Assembly: GCA_041655035.1 (NCBI GenBank)
Contig: JBAZCN010000067.1
Span: 1 to 17,060 of the forward strand
DNA length: 17,060 nucleotides
DNA from: NAT127 sp041655035
GTDB taxonomy: Bacteria > Pseudomonadota > Gammaproteobacteria > Pseudomonadales > Porticoccaceae
Direction: 5' to 3'
Shown: piece by piece, positions 6,717 through 14,359 of the stretch
Position numbering within the stretch: position 1 is the stretch's first letter
Layout of the letters: each line of letters begins with the position of its first letter
Translations under genes and position numbers: made by a program
The notes under the pieces: generated by a model
Told to the model about the DNA's origin: nothing
Databases searched by the model: none
The model's input: the letters and a program-made list of their open reading frames with translations, nothing else

Positions 6717-8042
6717 ATGTCCGCGAACGATCCGACTGAAGTGCTCGCCGCCGGGCGCATCATCCTGCCCGGCGCAACCCTGGCGACGCCGGAACAGCGG
6801 CTGCTGGAGGAGCGGGCGATCGCCATTTGCCGGAGGGCGGAGATTGCCGCTGCCAGGGCCCGCATCGAGGCGCTGTTCAAGGCCGACCGCAATGCCCGGC
6901 TCGCCGGCCAGGACGCGGTGATCGCCCGCAGCGCCGAGGAGCACGTCATGCATGCCGCGCTGATCGCGGCCAGCGAAACCCCGCTCAGCCCCCGTTTCGT
7001 GTGGACCATCGCCATGGCGCGCGAGTGGCTGGGGCTGCAGGTGCCCGGCAGCCGCTTCGGCCAGGACAACCCCGACAACGTCTATCGCTTCGCCAGCGTC
7101 GATCCGGCACTCAGCTACAGGATCTCAGGCCGCTTTGTCGTGGCGCCGCCCACCGATTTCAGCATCTGCTCGCTGCCGGCCCAGGTCGGCGAAGGCATTG
7201 CCGCCGATGTGCGCGGCTTTATCGCCCGCGATACCCTCGACGTGGACGCCGCCGGCCATTTCGAGATCCTGGTCGATGGCACCGCGACCGACGGGCGGCG
7301 CAATCATCTGAGCATCGCCGGCGCCCGGGTGCTGATGGTGAGGGACACCCTGGTGGACTGGGATGGCGAGCGTCCCTCCTGGCTGCATATCGAGCGACTG
7401 GACGATCACACGCCGGCGGCCGGCGACGGGTTTGAGCTGGAGCGGGCCGCTTTCCGGGCCGCCGACCTGGCGGTCACCATCGCCAGCTTTTTTCTCGAAC
7501 GGGTTCAGCACGGCATGTGCGAGACCGGGCCACTCAACACCGTCCCGGCGCCGGTCTCGTCCGCCGCCCGCGGCGGGCTGGTCAGCCAGGCGGCCACTCT
7601 CGGTTATTACCGGCTCGGGGATGACGAGGCCTGGGTGCTCACCATCGACCGCCTTGGCGCCCGCTACCTGGGTGTGCAGATTTGCGACATGTGGATGCTG
7701 TCCTACGACTATGGGCGGCGCACCAGCAGCCTCAATCATCACCAGGCCCTGCCCGACGACGACGGCCGCTACCGCCTGGTGGTGTCCGCCGCCGACCCCG
7801 GTGTCCACAACTGGCTCGACGGCAGCGGCGCCGGTATCGGCACCATCCTGCTGCGTTGGCAGGGCATTCCCGCCGACGCGGACTTTGCCAGCGGCGCGAC
7901 CGCGGAGCTGATCAAGATCAGCGAGCTGCGCGCCCACCTGCCGGCGGAGACGCGATACCTCGACGGCAAAGCCCGCGAGGAACAGCAGGCGCGGCGATAC
8001 CGGGCCTACCGCCGACGGCTTGCTGCCGGCACTGTGGAGTGA
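6717..8042 (+). CDS. DUF1214-like two-lobed protein
   Basis: A 441-residue protein, the longest complete member of the three relatives in this window. An Arg/Ala-rich helical N-terminus (about 25-75) precedes DNPDNVY (117-123), YRISGR (134-139), a beta-rich lobe ending in GRRNHLSI (193-200) and VRDTLVDW (208-215), then a second lobe with SSLN (337-340), DPGVHNWLD (360-368) and LRWQG (379-383), and a basic helical tail. It is closest to the partial gene at 1-852 and more distantly related to the one at 4345-5460. No signal peptide. The start ATG has GGGGAAA just upstream (TAAGGGG at 6704-6710); the open frame runs far 5' but only as overlap with the sulfotransferase gene. Function is unestablished; co-occurrence with oxidoreductases points to a pathway-specific, perhaps substrate-binding or hydratase/isomerase-like role, which is inference only. 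Confidence 0.82.
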   Translation: MSANDPTEVLAAGRIILPGATLATPEQRLLEERAIAICRRAEIAAARARIEALFKADRNARLAGQDAVIARSAEEHVMHAALIAASETPLSPRFVWTIAMAREWLGLQVPGSRFGQDNPDNVYRFASVDPALSYRISGRFVVAPPTDFSICSLPAQVGEGIAADVRGFIARDTLDVDAAGHFEILVDGTATDGRRNHLSIAGARVLMVRDTLVDWDGERPSWLHIERLDDHTPAAGDGFELERAAFRAADLAVTIASFFLERVQHGMCETGPLNTVPAPVSSAARGGLVSQAATLGYYRLGDDEAWVLTIDRLGARYLGVQICDMWMLSYDYGRRTSSLNHHQALPDDDGRYRLVVSAADPGVHNWLDGSGAGIGTILLRWQGIPADADFASGATAELIKISELRAHLPAETRYLDGKAREEQQARRYRAYRRRLAAGTVE

Positions 8043-8101
8043 GCCCCGGTTATCGATTTGATCAGACAACGTCAACAAGACAACATATTAAGGAGAGAAC
8101 A

Positions 8102-9163
8102 ATGAGCTACCGTGTGATCCAATGGGCCACCGGCCACACCGGAAAAATGGTTGCCCGCGCCATGGCCGAACGTCCCGACTACCAGATCGTCGGCGCCTTC
8201 GTCTACAGCCCCGAGAAAGCCGGCAAGGATCTGGGCGAGATCTGCGGCATCGACAACCTGGGAGTGGTGGCCACCAACGACCGGCGTGCCATCCTCGATA
8301 CCGATGCCGATTGCGTGATGTTCCTGGCCGGCGCCGAGAACGACGTGCCCGGCGCCCTCGCCGACGTCTGCGCGCTGCTGGCCTCCGGCAAGGACGTGAT
8401 CACCACCCCGGCACAGTTTGTCTACCCCAAATCGATGGGACCGGAATTCGAGGCCCGGATACAGGAGGCGTGCGCCAAAGGCGGGTCCACCTATCACGGT
8501 CTCGGCGTGATGCCGGGGTTCATCGCCGAGAACGTCGCCCTTACCCTGACCCGCATGTCGCGCAAGATCGACCTGCTCAACGCCTACGAAACGCTGCTCT
8601 ACAATGAATATCCCAGCACCTTCCAGATGTTCGACCTGATGGGTTTTGGCTACGCGCCGGACGACCCCGCGCCGCTGTTCAGCAACCCCGAAGTCGTGGC
8701 GGAGGTATGGCGTCATTCCTGTATGCTGGTGGCCGACGCGGTCAACCTGCCCATCGACCGCATAGAAACCTTCCGCCATTTGCAGGTGACCGACAAAGAC
8801 CTGCAGGTGGCCGCCGGGTTCATCCCCAAAGGCACCGTCGCGGCGATCAATTTCGGCTGCCGGGTGATCTCCGCGGGCGAGCCCCGCATCGTGATGCAGC
8901 ACTTCACCCGCATGGATCCGGCCATCGCCCCCGACTGGCCCCGGGGCGACGGCTGGACCATCGAGATCGAGGGCGAACCCTCGATCCGCGCCAAGATCGA
9001 AGTGGGCATTCACGGCGAGGTCCATACCGACCAGGGTTGCCTGTCGACCGCGATGCACGCCATCCACGCGGTGCCCTATGTGATCGACGCCGCGCCCGGC
9101 ATTCTCAGCCTGGCGGACGTGCCGCCATCCTGGGGCGGCGATGCCTTCCATATCAAATCCTGA
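8102..9163 (+). CDS. DapB-fold NAD(P)H-dependent oxidoreductase (dihydrodipicolinate reductase-like)
   Basis: A 353-residue protein of the family annotated as dihydrodipicolinate reductase-like or NAD(P)H-dependent amine dehydrogenase. The N-terminus MSYRVIQWATGHTGKMVARA carries a Rossmann dinucleotide loop (A9-G14, ATGHTG); LASGKDVITTPAQFVYP (about 96-112) and the HGLGVMPGFIAE stretch follow as in DapB-fold enzymes. It is about 80 residues longer than housekeeping DapB, and true DapB catalytic signatures are not evident, so lysine biosynthesis is unlikely. Relatives are frequent next to P450s and SDRs in actinobacterial and proteobacterial catabolic clusters; their substrates are mostly unknown. 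AAGGAGAG at 8090-8098 is a strong ribosome binding site six to ten bases before the ATG; longer in-frame starts overlap the upstream gene and are rejected. The gene lies 59 bases after the DUF1214-like gene and 33 before an SDR. Confidence 0.87.
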   Translation: MSYRVIQWATGHTGKMVARAMAERPDYQIVGAFVYSPEKAGKDLGEICGIDNLGVVATNDRRAILDTDADCVMFLAGAENDVPGALADVCALLASGKDVITTPAQFVYPKSMGPEFEARIQEACAKGGSTYHGLGVMPGFIAENVALTLTRMSRKIDLLNAYETLLYNEYPSTFQMFDLMGFGYAPDDPAPLFSNPEVVAEVWRHSCMLVADAVNLPIDRIETFRHLQVTDKDLQVAAGFIPKGTVAAINFGCRVISAGEPRIVMQHFTRMDPAIAPDWPRGDGWTIEIEGEPSIRAKIEVGIHGEVHTDQGCLSTAMHAIHAVPYVIDAAPGILSLADVPPSWGGDAFHIKS

Positions 9164-9196
9164 CAATTCCCGTGATCCACCTTTGAGAGCCCGGCC

Positions 9197-9997
9197 ATGA
9201 AACGACTGCAAGACAAAGTGATACTGATCACCGGTGCCGGCGGCGGCATCGGCTCCGCCTGCACTGAACGGTTTGTGGCTGAAGGCGCCACCGTGGTGGC
9301 CGCCGACCTGGCGCTGTCCAGCGTCGAGCGGCTCGCTGATCGCCTCGGGGAGCGGGTCATCCCCGTTGCGGTGGATATCGGCGATGAGCGATCGTTCAAG
9401 GCGGCCATCGACGATGCCGTCGCGCGACTCGGGCGCCTCGATGTGCTGTTCAACAATGCCGCGCTCACCGATCCCGCCACCCAGCACCTGGACACCACGG
9501 CGACGGAAATCCCCGTCGACCTGTGGAACCGCACCCTTCACGTCAATGTCACCGGCACCTTTTTCGGCTGCCGCTACGCCATTCCCCATATGCTGCAACG
9601 CGGCGGTGGCAATATCATCAACACCGCTTCGATCGGCGCCAACGCCGGTGATTCGGTGCGGGTGGCCTATTGCACCTCGAAGATCGCCATTGTCGGCCTG
9701 ACCAAGAATATCGCCACCCAGTACGGCAAGAAGGGTATCCGCTGCAACGCCATCGCCCCCGGCCCCGTCGTCACCGAAAACTTTCACAAGGTGGCGCCGG
9801 AGCTGGGGCCCATGCTGTTGCGCCACGCCCTGACCCCGGAGCTGGGCAGGCCGGAGGATATCGCCGCGCTGGCGGCGTATCTGGCCGCCGACGAATCCCG
9901 CTTCATGACCGGGCAGTGTCTGACCATCGACGGCGGCATCGGTGCCCACCACCCCCATACCGCCGATTTCGACGATTACCTGGCCGCGCTCGCCTGA
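9197..9997 (+). CDS. SDR family NAD-dependent oxidoreductase
   Basis: A 266-residue classical short-chain dehydrogenase/reductase. Cofactor loop TGAGGGIG at 12-19, D37 at the end of the second beta strand (favours NAD(H)), D60, NNAA at 86-89, and active-site N117, S145, Y158 and K162 (YCTSK). The C-terminal PGP(V)VT motif at about 188-193 and the closing GQCLTIDGG are standard. A likely role is NAD-dependent oxidation of a hydroxyl group, complementing the NADP-type SDR at 881-1663; the substrate is unknown. The start is preceded only by a weak GAGAG (9185-9189). It is the last gene of the packed cluster: after it comes a 322-base gap and then the receptor gene. An antisense open frame spans this gene and its upstream neighbour but has no coding character. 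Confidence 0.94.
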   Translation: MKRLQDKVILITGAGGGIGSACTERFVAEGATVVAADLALSSVERLADRLGERVIPVAVDIGDERSFKAAIDDAVARLGRLDVLFNNAALTDPATQHLDTTATEIPVDLWNRTLHVNVTGTFFGCRYAIPHMLQRGGGNIINTASIGANAGDSVRVAYCTSKIAIVGLTKNIATQYGKKGIRCNAIAPGPVVTENFHKVAPELGPMLLRHALTPELGRPEDIAALAAYLAADESRFMTGQCLTIDGGIGAHHPHTADFDDYLAALA

Positions 9998-10005
9998 GAG
10001 CGGCT

Positions 10006-10051
10006 GGCTCGCCCCCGGGGCAGCGGTCTCATCTTGCCGCGGGGCGGAGCC
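10006..10051 (+). terminator. GC-rich hairpin at the end of the metabolic cluster
   Basis: GGCTCGCCCC (10006-10015) pairs with GGGGC-G-GAGCC (10041-10051), ten base pairs with one bulged G, and a long loop that can itself partly fold. No T-run follows, so it is not a classic intrinsic terminator; it could protect the 3' end of the operon transcript. Confidence 0.35.
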
Positions 10052-10098
10052 GACACCCTATACAAAGATAGGTTCCAATATCCGCCTGTTTGGCTGAT

Positions 10099-10114
10099 AC
10101 TTCGCGGCCGAAGT
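10099..10114. promoter_or_regulatory. Dyad-symmetric site, candidate operator for the receptor gene
   Basis: ACTTCG-CGGC-CGAAGT is a perfect 6-bp inverted repeat with a four-base centre, the size bound by TetR-like dimers. It lies about 200 bases before the receptor start and overlaps a possible -10 (GATACT, 10096-10101) whose -35 would be TTCCAA at 10073-10078 with a 17-base spacer. Both promoter boxes are weak matches. Confidence 0.3.
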
Positions 10115-10319
10115 GCGCGCCCAAGACAGCACGTCCATCAGAGTTATTGTCAATCCGGAGGCACTCCCTCCATCCCATCATAAGACCTGTCCCATGGATG
10201 GCGACGATCACAGGCTCGACAACAGACCGGGACTTCTCGCCTCGATGGCGGCTTTGCGCCGGTCCGTAAGGTTTTTTTTGCGTTTATACAAATCATTATT
10301 TCAATCAAGGGGAACAACC

Positions 10320-12653
10320 ATGAACAACCATAGCAAGCTACTACCCTATGCGACGCTCGCGCTGTCCTCGGTGATCGCCGCGACCGCCCAGGCACAGGTC
10401 GACGCGCCATCCGTGCGTCAGCTCGAGGAAATCGTCGTCACCGCGCGGCGCACCGAGGAAAGCCTGCAGTCGGTGCCCGTCACCATCACCGCATTCGACC
10501 AGAACGCGCTCAACGAAAAATCCATCAACACCACCCAGGATCTGCAATTCGCCGTGCCCGGTATCTTCCTCACCGGTTCCGGTTCGCGCACCAACACCCT
10601 GTACTCGATACGCGGCCAGGCGCGGCCGGTGGTCGGCCAGGGCTCGCCCGGCGTGCTCACCTATTTCAACGACGTGCCGCTGCCCACCGGCGCCAGCTCG
10701 GTGCCCCAGTACGACATCGGCTCCATCCAGGTACTGAAGGGCCCTCAGGGCACCCTGTTCGGCCGCAACTCCACCGGCGGTGCGATCCTCACCTACTCCC
10801 AGAAGCCGACCTATGATTTCGGTGGCTACGTGCAGGGCAGCGTCGGTGAGTATGACTACCGCGGCACCGAGGCAGCCGTCAACCTGCCCCTGGTCGACGG
10901 CAAGGCGGCTCTGCGCCTCGCCACCCAGATCCAGCGCCGCGACGGTTATACCAAGAACGTCGGCGTGGGCGCCGATCCCGACCAGCTGGACTCCCAGAGC
11001 TTCCGCGCCTCGCTGTTGCTGGAGCCGACCGAGAACATCAGCAACCTGACAGTTCTCGACTACCACAAGAACGACGCGACGACCTCCGCCGCAATCGTCA
11101 TCCGCGGCACCGACTTCAACGGCTTCCCCTTTTCCCAGGTCGCCGAGGAACAGCGCAAGCGCGGCCCCCGCAAAACCGTCCTCAACGCCCCCAACTCCCG
11201 CGAGGACGTGGAACAGTTCGGCTTCACCAACCGCACCGACATCACCTTTGACGCCTTCGAGATCACCAACATCGTGGGCTACCGCTGGAACGATGTAAAT
11301 GTCATCTCCCAGATCGACGGCATGGGCAGCATCACCAACCAGTTTGCCCCGGTCACCCTGGACCACGTGCTCGAAGGCCTTCAGAAAAACGTCAACGAGC
11401 AGTGGACCGAGGAATTCCAGATCAAGGGCGACGCCCTCGACGGCAAGCTCGACTGGCTGACCGGCCTGTTCTACCTGAAGAGCGAGCCGGACGGCCCCAA
11501 CGCCAGCGCCACCGGTTTCTTCGGGCCTATCCAGAACGTCTACCAGTTCCTCGACGAGGAGAGCAAGGCAGTCTATGTCAACTTCGGCTACGACCTGTCC
11601 GATCTGGTCGAGGGCCTGAGGCTGAACCTCGGCGCGCGCAAGACCTGGGATGAGTCCAGCCTGTGTTCCGGCTACGGCGAACTGCCGCAGATCCATGGCC
11701 CCTCCAATGCCAAAATCAGCAATTGCAGCGTCGCCCAGCTGGAAGACGTCTCCAAGGTGAGCACCAAGTCCAACGCCACCACCTGGACCATCGGCCTCGA
11801 CTGGCAGGTCAACGACGACCTGTTCGCCTACATCACCTCCCGCAAAGGCTATCGCGCCGGCGGCGTGAACGGGCCCAAGTTCGGCCCCGGCCTCGCCGCC
11901 TACCAGGTGTTCGATCCCGAAGAAACCGTGGATGTCGAAGTCGGCGTGCGCAGCGACTGGCAACTGGGTGATCTCACCGGCCGTCTCAACGTGTCCGCGT
12001 TCCGCACCGTCGCCGACGACGTGCAGGTCGCCTCCTCCGGTATCCAGACCAGCCTGATGCCGACCCCCTGCGACCCCGTCAGCAATCCCTTTATCGACGG
12101 CGATTGCAGCGAGCGCAACGATCCGGCCCAGAGCGCCATCAACCAGAACGTGGGCAAGACCGAGCTGAAAGGCCTGGAAGTTGAGCTGCACATCCTGCCC
12201 ACCGACAACGTGACCCTGTCGTTCTCCGGCACCCTGTTGGATTCCAAGACCAAGTCGTACAACCCGCCAGCGGCACTCGCCGCCTACTACCCCGCCGATG
12301 AGATCCCCATTCTCTACACCGCGGAGAAGTCGGCCACCGTGGGTATCCGCTACGACGTACCGCTCAATCCGGAACTCGGCCAGGTGATCCTGAACGCCAA
12401 CTACTTCTACTCCGGCGACGTCGAGATGATCACCTTCACCGCGCCGTCCTACCAGATCACCAATCTGCGGGCCGACTGGCGGAACATCTTCGGCAGCGCG
12501 TTCGATGCCGGCGTGTTCCTGCGCAACGCCTTCGACAAGGACGCCATCGTAGCGCCGGCAGCCCTGAGTCCGGCGGCGCCCTGGGGCACCGTGATCTACA
12601 ACGAACCCAGGATGTGGGGGCTCGAAGTGCAGTACAACTTCGGCGCCAACTGA
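10320..12653 (+). CDS. TonB-dependent outer-membrane receptor
   Basis: A complete 777-residue TonB-dependent receptor. Signal peptide at 1-25 with cleavage after AQA; TonB box EEIVVTA at 36-42; plug domain from about 45 to 165 with SIRGQ and the signature VLKGPQGTLFGRN at 138-150; the rest is a 22-strand barrel rich in alternating aromatic and polar residues, ending in a beta strand at YNFGAN. Such receptors import scarce large or hydrophobic ligands across the outer membrane using TonB-ExbBD energy. The sub-type (ARRTEESLQSVPVT) is common in bacteria that take up complex organic molecules as well as siderophores; the ligand is not deducible. The ATG at 10320 is supported by AAGGGGA at 10307-10313 and by the signal peptide starting there; the frame is open farther upstream without coding character. 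Position right after the metabolic cluster suggests it supplies that pathway. A paralogue begins at 15078. Confidence 0.95.
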   Translation: MNNHSKLLPYATLALSSVIAATAQAQVDAPSVRQLEEIVVTARRTEESLQSVPVTITAFDQNALNEKSINTTQDLQFAVPGIFLTGSGSRTNTLYSIRGQARPVVGQGSPGVLTYFNDVPLPTGASSVPQYDIGSIQVLKGPQGTLFGRNSTGGAILTYSQKPTYDFGGYVQGSVGEYDYRGTEAAVNLPLVDGKAALRLATQIQRRDGYTKNVGVGADPDQLDSQSFRASLLLEPTENISNLTVLDYHKNDATTSAAIVIRGTDFNGFPFSQVAEEQRKRGPRKTVLNAPNSREDVEQFGFTNRTDITFDAFEITNIVGYRWNDVNVISQIDGMGSITNQFAPVTLDHVLEGLQKNVNEQWTEEFQIKGDALDGKLDWLTGLFYLKSEPDGPNASATGFFGPIQNVYQFLDEESKAVYVNFGYDLSDLVEGLRLNLGARKTWDESSLCSGYGELPQIHGPSNAKISNCSVAQLEDVSKVSTKSNATTWTIGLDWQVNDDLFAYITSRKGYRAGGVNGPKFGPGLAAYQVFDPEETVDVEVGVRSDWQLGDLTGRLNVSAFRTVADDVQVASSGIQTSLMPTPCDPVSNPFIDGDCSERNDPAQSAINQNVGKTELKGLEVELHILPTDNVTLSFSGTLLDSKTKSYNPPAALAAYYPADEIPILYTAEKSATVGIRYDVPLNPELGQVILNANYFYSGDVEMITFTAPSYQITNLRADWRNIFGSAFDAGVFLRNAFDKDAIVAPAALSPAAPWGTVIYNEPRMWGLEVQYNFGAN

Positions 12654-12670
12654 GTTGTTGCCCAGGTAAG

Positions 12671-12696
12671 CGAAAAAGCGCCACTCGCGGGCGCTT
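12671..12696 (-). terminator. Hairpin oriented as a minus-strand terminator
   Basis: AAGCGCC (12676-12682) pairs with GGCGCTT (12690-12696) across a seven-base loop. On the minus strand the stem runs into TTTTTCG, as in an intrinsic terminator, so it could stop transcription reading leftward out of the toxin-antitoxin island into the receptor gene. Confidence 0.4.
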
Positions 12697-12709
12697 CAGA
12701 CTGCTGACC

Positions 12710-12740
12710 AAGCCCTCGCTATTTGGCGAGGGCTTTTTTG
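12710..12740 (+). terminator. Strong intrinsic terminator of the first receptor gene
   Basis: AGCCCTCGC (12711-12719) pairs perfectly with GCGAGGGCT (12726-12734) around a six-base loop, followed by a run of T residues to 12739. It lies 57 bases past the receptor stop. The last bases of the stem and its T-tract are also the left edge of the direct repeat that bounds the island. Confidence 0.88.
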
Positions 12741-12781
12741 TTTCACCATGACTCCAGCACCGAACTTCATTGGACTACGCC
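12732..12781 (+). repeat. Direct repeat, left copy (possible attL)
   Basis: Identical to 14418-14467 at 45 of 50 positions, including an exact 28-base core (12741-12768) that begins TTTCACCATGACTCC and ends CACCGAACTTC, then TGGACT and CGCC. Its left edge is the T-tract of the receptor terminator. Tyrosine recombinases often use sites at the ends of genes or in terminators, which fits the placement. Confidence 0.8.
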
Positions 12782-12916
12782 ACAGCTCGTTGTGGCAGGT
12801 TTATCAATGACTTACGCGAGTTCATCCTATGCCGGTGCTTTCCGAAACTTGACCCGGCTTCCGTCCGCCTGGCTCCCAACAGGCTCCTGGAAACGGGTCT
12901 TCCAAAGGAGTCAGCT

Positions 12917-13639
12917 ATGGCCAAGATCAAACTCACCAAGTTCGCAGTCGACGAGCTGCGCGACACGCTTGTTCCCGGCTTCCTATGCAAGATCACGCCG
13001 GCCGGTCGCACGGTCTTCATGCTCCAGTACCGCACGAATGCTGGCGAGCGCCGCAAGCCCGCGCTGGGCCAGTACGGAGAACTGACCGTCGAGCAGGCCC
13101 GCTCGCTGGCCCAGGTGCGCCGGGGCGGCGATCCGGCAGCGGACAAGGCGCCGACGGTCAAGGAACTGTGTGCGAAGTTCATGGACTACTCCAGGCAGCG
13201 CAACAAGCCCAGCACACAGAAAGGCTACCAGAGCGTCATCGACCGCAACATCATCCCGATGATCGGCCGGCTGAAGGTCCGGGACGTGAAGCGCCCGGAG
13301 ATCGCCGGGATGATGGAGAAGATGGCCCACAAGCCAGCAGACGCGAACCGCACGTTCGGCGTCATGCGCCGGATGTTCAACCTGACCGAAGTGTGGGGCT
13401 ACCGTCCCGACGGCACGAACCCATGCCGCCACGTCCCGATGTACCCCAACGGCAAAGCCACGGGCCTGGGCGAGCGGCGCGGCCAGCGCTTGATCCTCGC
13501 CCGCAACCTGCTGGAGACGCTGTGCGGGCGGGAAGTAGCAGCGGCGGCGCAGACCATCGCCACCGACACCGGCCTGGAGCACCGCCCGGTGGGCGACAGC
13601 CAGCGCGTCAGCGGCGTCGGGGAACGGGGGGTTGGGTGA
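12917..13639 (+). pseudogene. Truncated tyrosine recombinase/integrase
   Basis: A 240-residue open frame holding only the DNA-binding parts of a phage-type integrase. Residues 1-75 match the N-terminal arm-binding domain (DUF4102 type: KLTKFAVDELRD, TVFMLQYRTNAGERRKPALGQ, LTVEQARSLA), and residues 80-170 the core-binding SAM-like domain (TVKELCAKFMDY, YQSVIDRNIIPMIGRLKVRDV, ANRTFGVMRRMFN). Complete enzymes are about 400 residues and go on into the catalytic domain with Arg-His-x-x-Arg and Tyr; here the sequence loses family character after about residue 215 and stops eight bases before the convergent toxin gene, so all catalytic residues are missing. Start ATG is supported by AAAGGAG at 12904-12910. 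It lies 135 bases inside the left repeat, the usual position of an integrase relative to its att site. It might still bind att DNA but cannot recombine it. Confidence 0.85.
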
Positions 13640-13647
13640 CGGGAGGG

Positions 13648-14067
13648 CTACGCCAGATACAAGACCACGCGGTCGCTGGTCCAGGTCGCCACGCCTGTCC
13701 CGAAGAAATCGGCATCCTCCGTCCACACCGGGCAGCCAATCACCATCGCGCAGGCCAGCACCGGCCAATCGTCCGCGTCGCGCACGGCTATGCGGTGCAG
13801 CGCATCCTGGCGCGCGGCGGCATAGAAGTCGGCATCCAGCGGGCGAACGATGGCTTCGAGCCGGTCGAGCACCGTCATGGCCAGCGCCGGGTCCACGCCG
13901 CGTTTGGTCAGCAGGTCCGGCAGGTACTTGCGGGCATCGGCATAGGCCACGTCGGGCACGAAGAACTGCATCGTCGCCGCATGGCCGATGATGAGGTCGC
14001 GCACCTTCTGGCCCAGCACCGCGCGAATCAGGATGTTCGCGTCCAGCACGATGGCCTTGTCGTTCAT
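13648..14067 (-). CDS. PIN-domain toxin (VapC-like)
   Basis: A 139-residue PIN-domain protein, a metal-dependent RNase fold used by VapC toxins, which cut tRNA or rRNA. The first catalytic acid is D9 (IVLDANIL), the middle acidic region is D39/D44, the third is within RDADDWP (D97-D100), and the C-terminal TEDADFFG (E117, D118, D120) completes the four-acid centre. It is translated from an ATG that overlaps the antitoxin stop as ATGA (14064-14067), so the two are translationally coupled. The upstream partner is Phd/YefM-like rather than a classical VapB, a combination known in many plasmids and islands. Its 3' end nearly meets the convergent integrase fragment. In the island it could serve to keep the segment from being lost. 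Whether it is active cannot be judged from sequence. Confidence 0.87.
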   Translation of the reverse strand: MNDKAIVLDANILIRAVLGQKVRDLIIGHAATMQFFVPDVAYADARKYLPDLLTKRGVDPALAMTVLDRLEAIVRPLDADFYAAARQDALHRIAVRDADDWPVLACAMVIGCPVWTEDADFFGTGVATWTSDRVVLYLA

Positions 14068-14327
14068 TTGCCCTGGGCTTGCTGGCGGGCCTGTTTGAAG
14101 TCGGCCACTACGGCCTCGGTGTCCACCTCGTGGCGGACAAGCAGTTCATCCAGCACCTTGCTGGCTTGTTTCAGGGCCGCTAGCTCGGCTTCGTCCTGGC
14201 CACGGGCGGGGATGAAATAGCCCACGGTCTGGCCGTGGCGGGTGATCGCCACCGGCGTGCTGGACTCGATATACTCCGCCAGGCTGGCGCGGAACTGGCG
14301 GATACCGACTTTCGTGGCTTCCATCAT
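14064..14327 (-). CDS. Phd/YefM-type antitoxin
   Basis: An 87-residue antitoxin. The N-terminal half (about 5-55) is the Phd/YefM DNA-binding and dimerisation fold: VGIRQFRASLAEYI, then TPVAITRHGQTVGYFIPAR; the C-terminal half is acidic and helical (EAELAALKQASKVLDELL onward), the part that wraps the toxin. Two ATG codons stand in tandem (14325-14327 and 14322-14324); GGGAGG at 14334-14339 on the minus strand supports either. It should neutralise the PIN toxin by direct binding and repress its own operon, together with the toxin, through the palindrome at 14360-14369. The gene order antitoxin-toxin with a four-base overlap is standard for type II modules. Confidence 0.9.
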   Translation of the reverse strand: MMEATKVGIRQFRASLAEYIESSTPVAITRHGQTVGYFIPARGQDEAELAALKQASKVLDELLVRHEVDTEAVVADFKQARQQAQGK

Positions 14328-14359
14328 GGGGAACCTCCCGCAAGGGAATTGTGAATCAC

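Larger units (their letters stand above)
9998..10319 (+). other. Gene-free region upstream of the first receptor
   Basis: No gene is seen in these 322 bases. They hold a GC-rich hairpin after the SDR (10006-10051), a small CCTAT/ATAGG hairpin (10057-10072), a dyad at 10099-10114, and an AT-rich tract with eight T residues at about 10272-10279 shortly before the receptor start. The receptor promoter should lie here; a usable -10 such as TATACA near 10285 has no good -35 partner, so its position is not settled. Confidence 0.5.

Noticed and set aside
8072..9958. 628-codon open frame on the minus strand, and similar long minus-strand frames at 10341-12191, 2620-3906 and 1629-2858
   Set aside because: They lie opposite well-supported plus-strand genes, have Gly/Ala/Val/His-rich low-complexity translations without recognisable motifs, and are typical shadows of GC-rich coding DNA.
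10090..10106. Sigma-54-like GG-N10-GC arrangement upstream of the receptor
   Set aside because: Only the GG and GC dinucleotides and TGGC match; the rest departs from TGGCAC-N5-TTGC, and no activator gene is nearby.
10113..10319. Upstream in-frame extension of the first receptor (69 more codons)
   Set aside because: The signal peptide and ribosome binding site place the start at 10320; the extension has no coding character and contains promoter-like DNA.
12770..12916. Longer in-frame start for the integrase fragment beginning inside the repeat
   Set aside because: The family N-terminus and AAAGGAG support the ATG at 12917.
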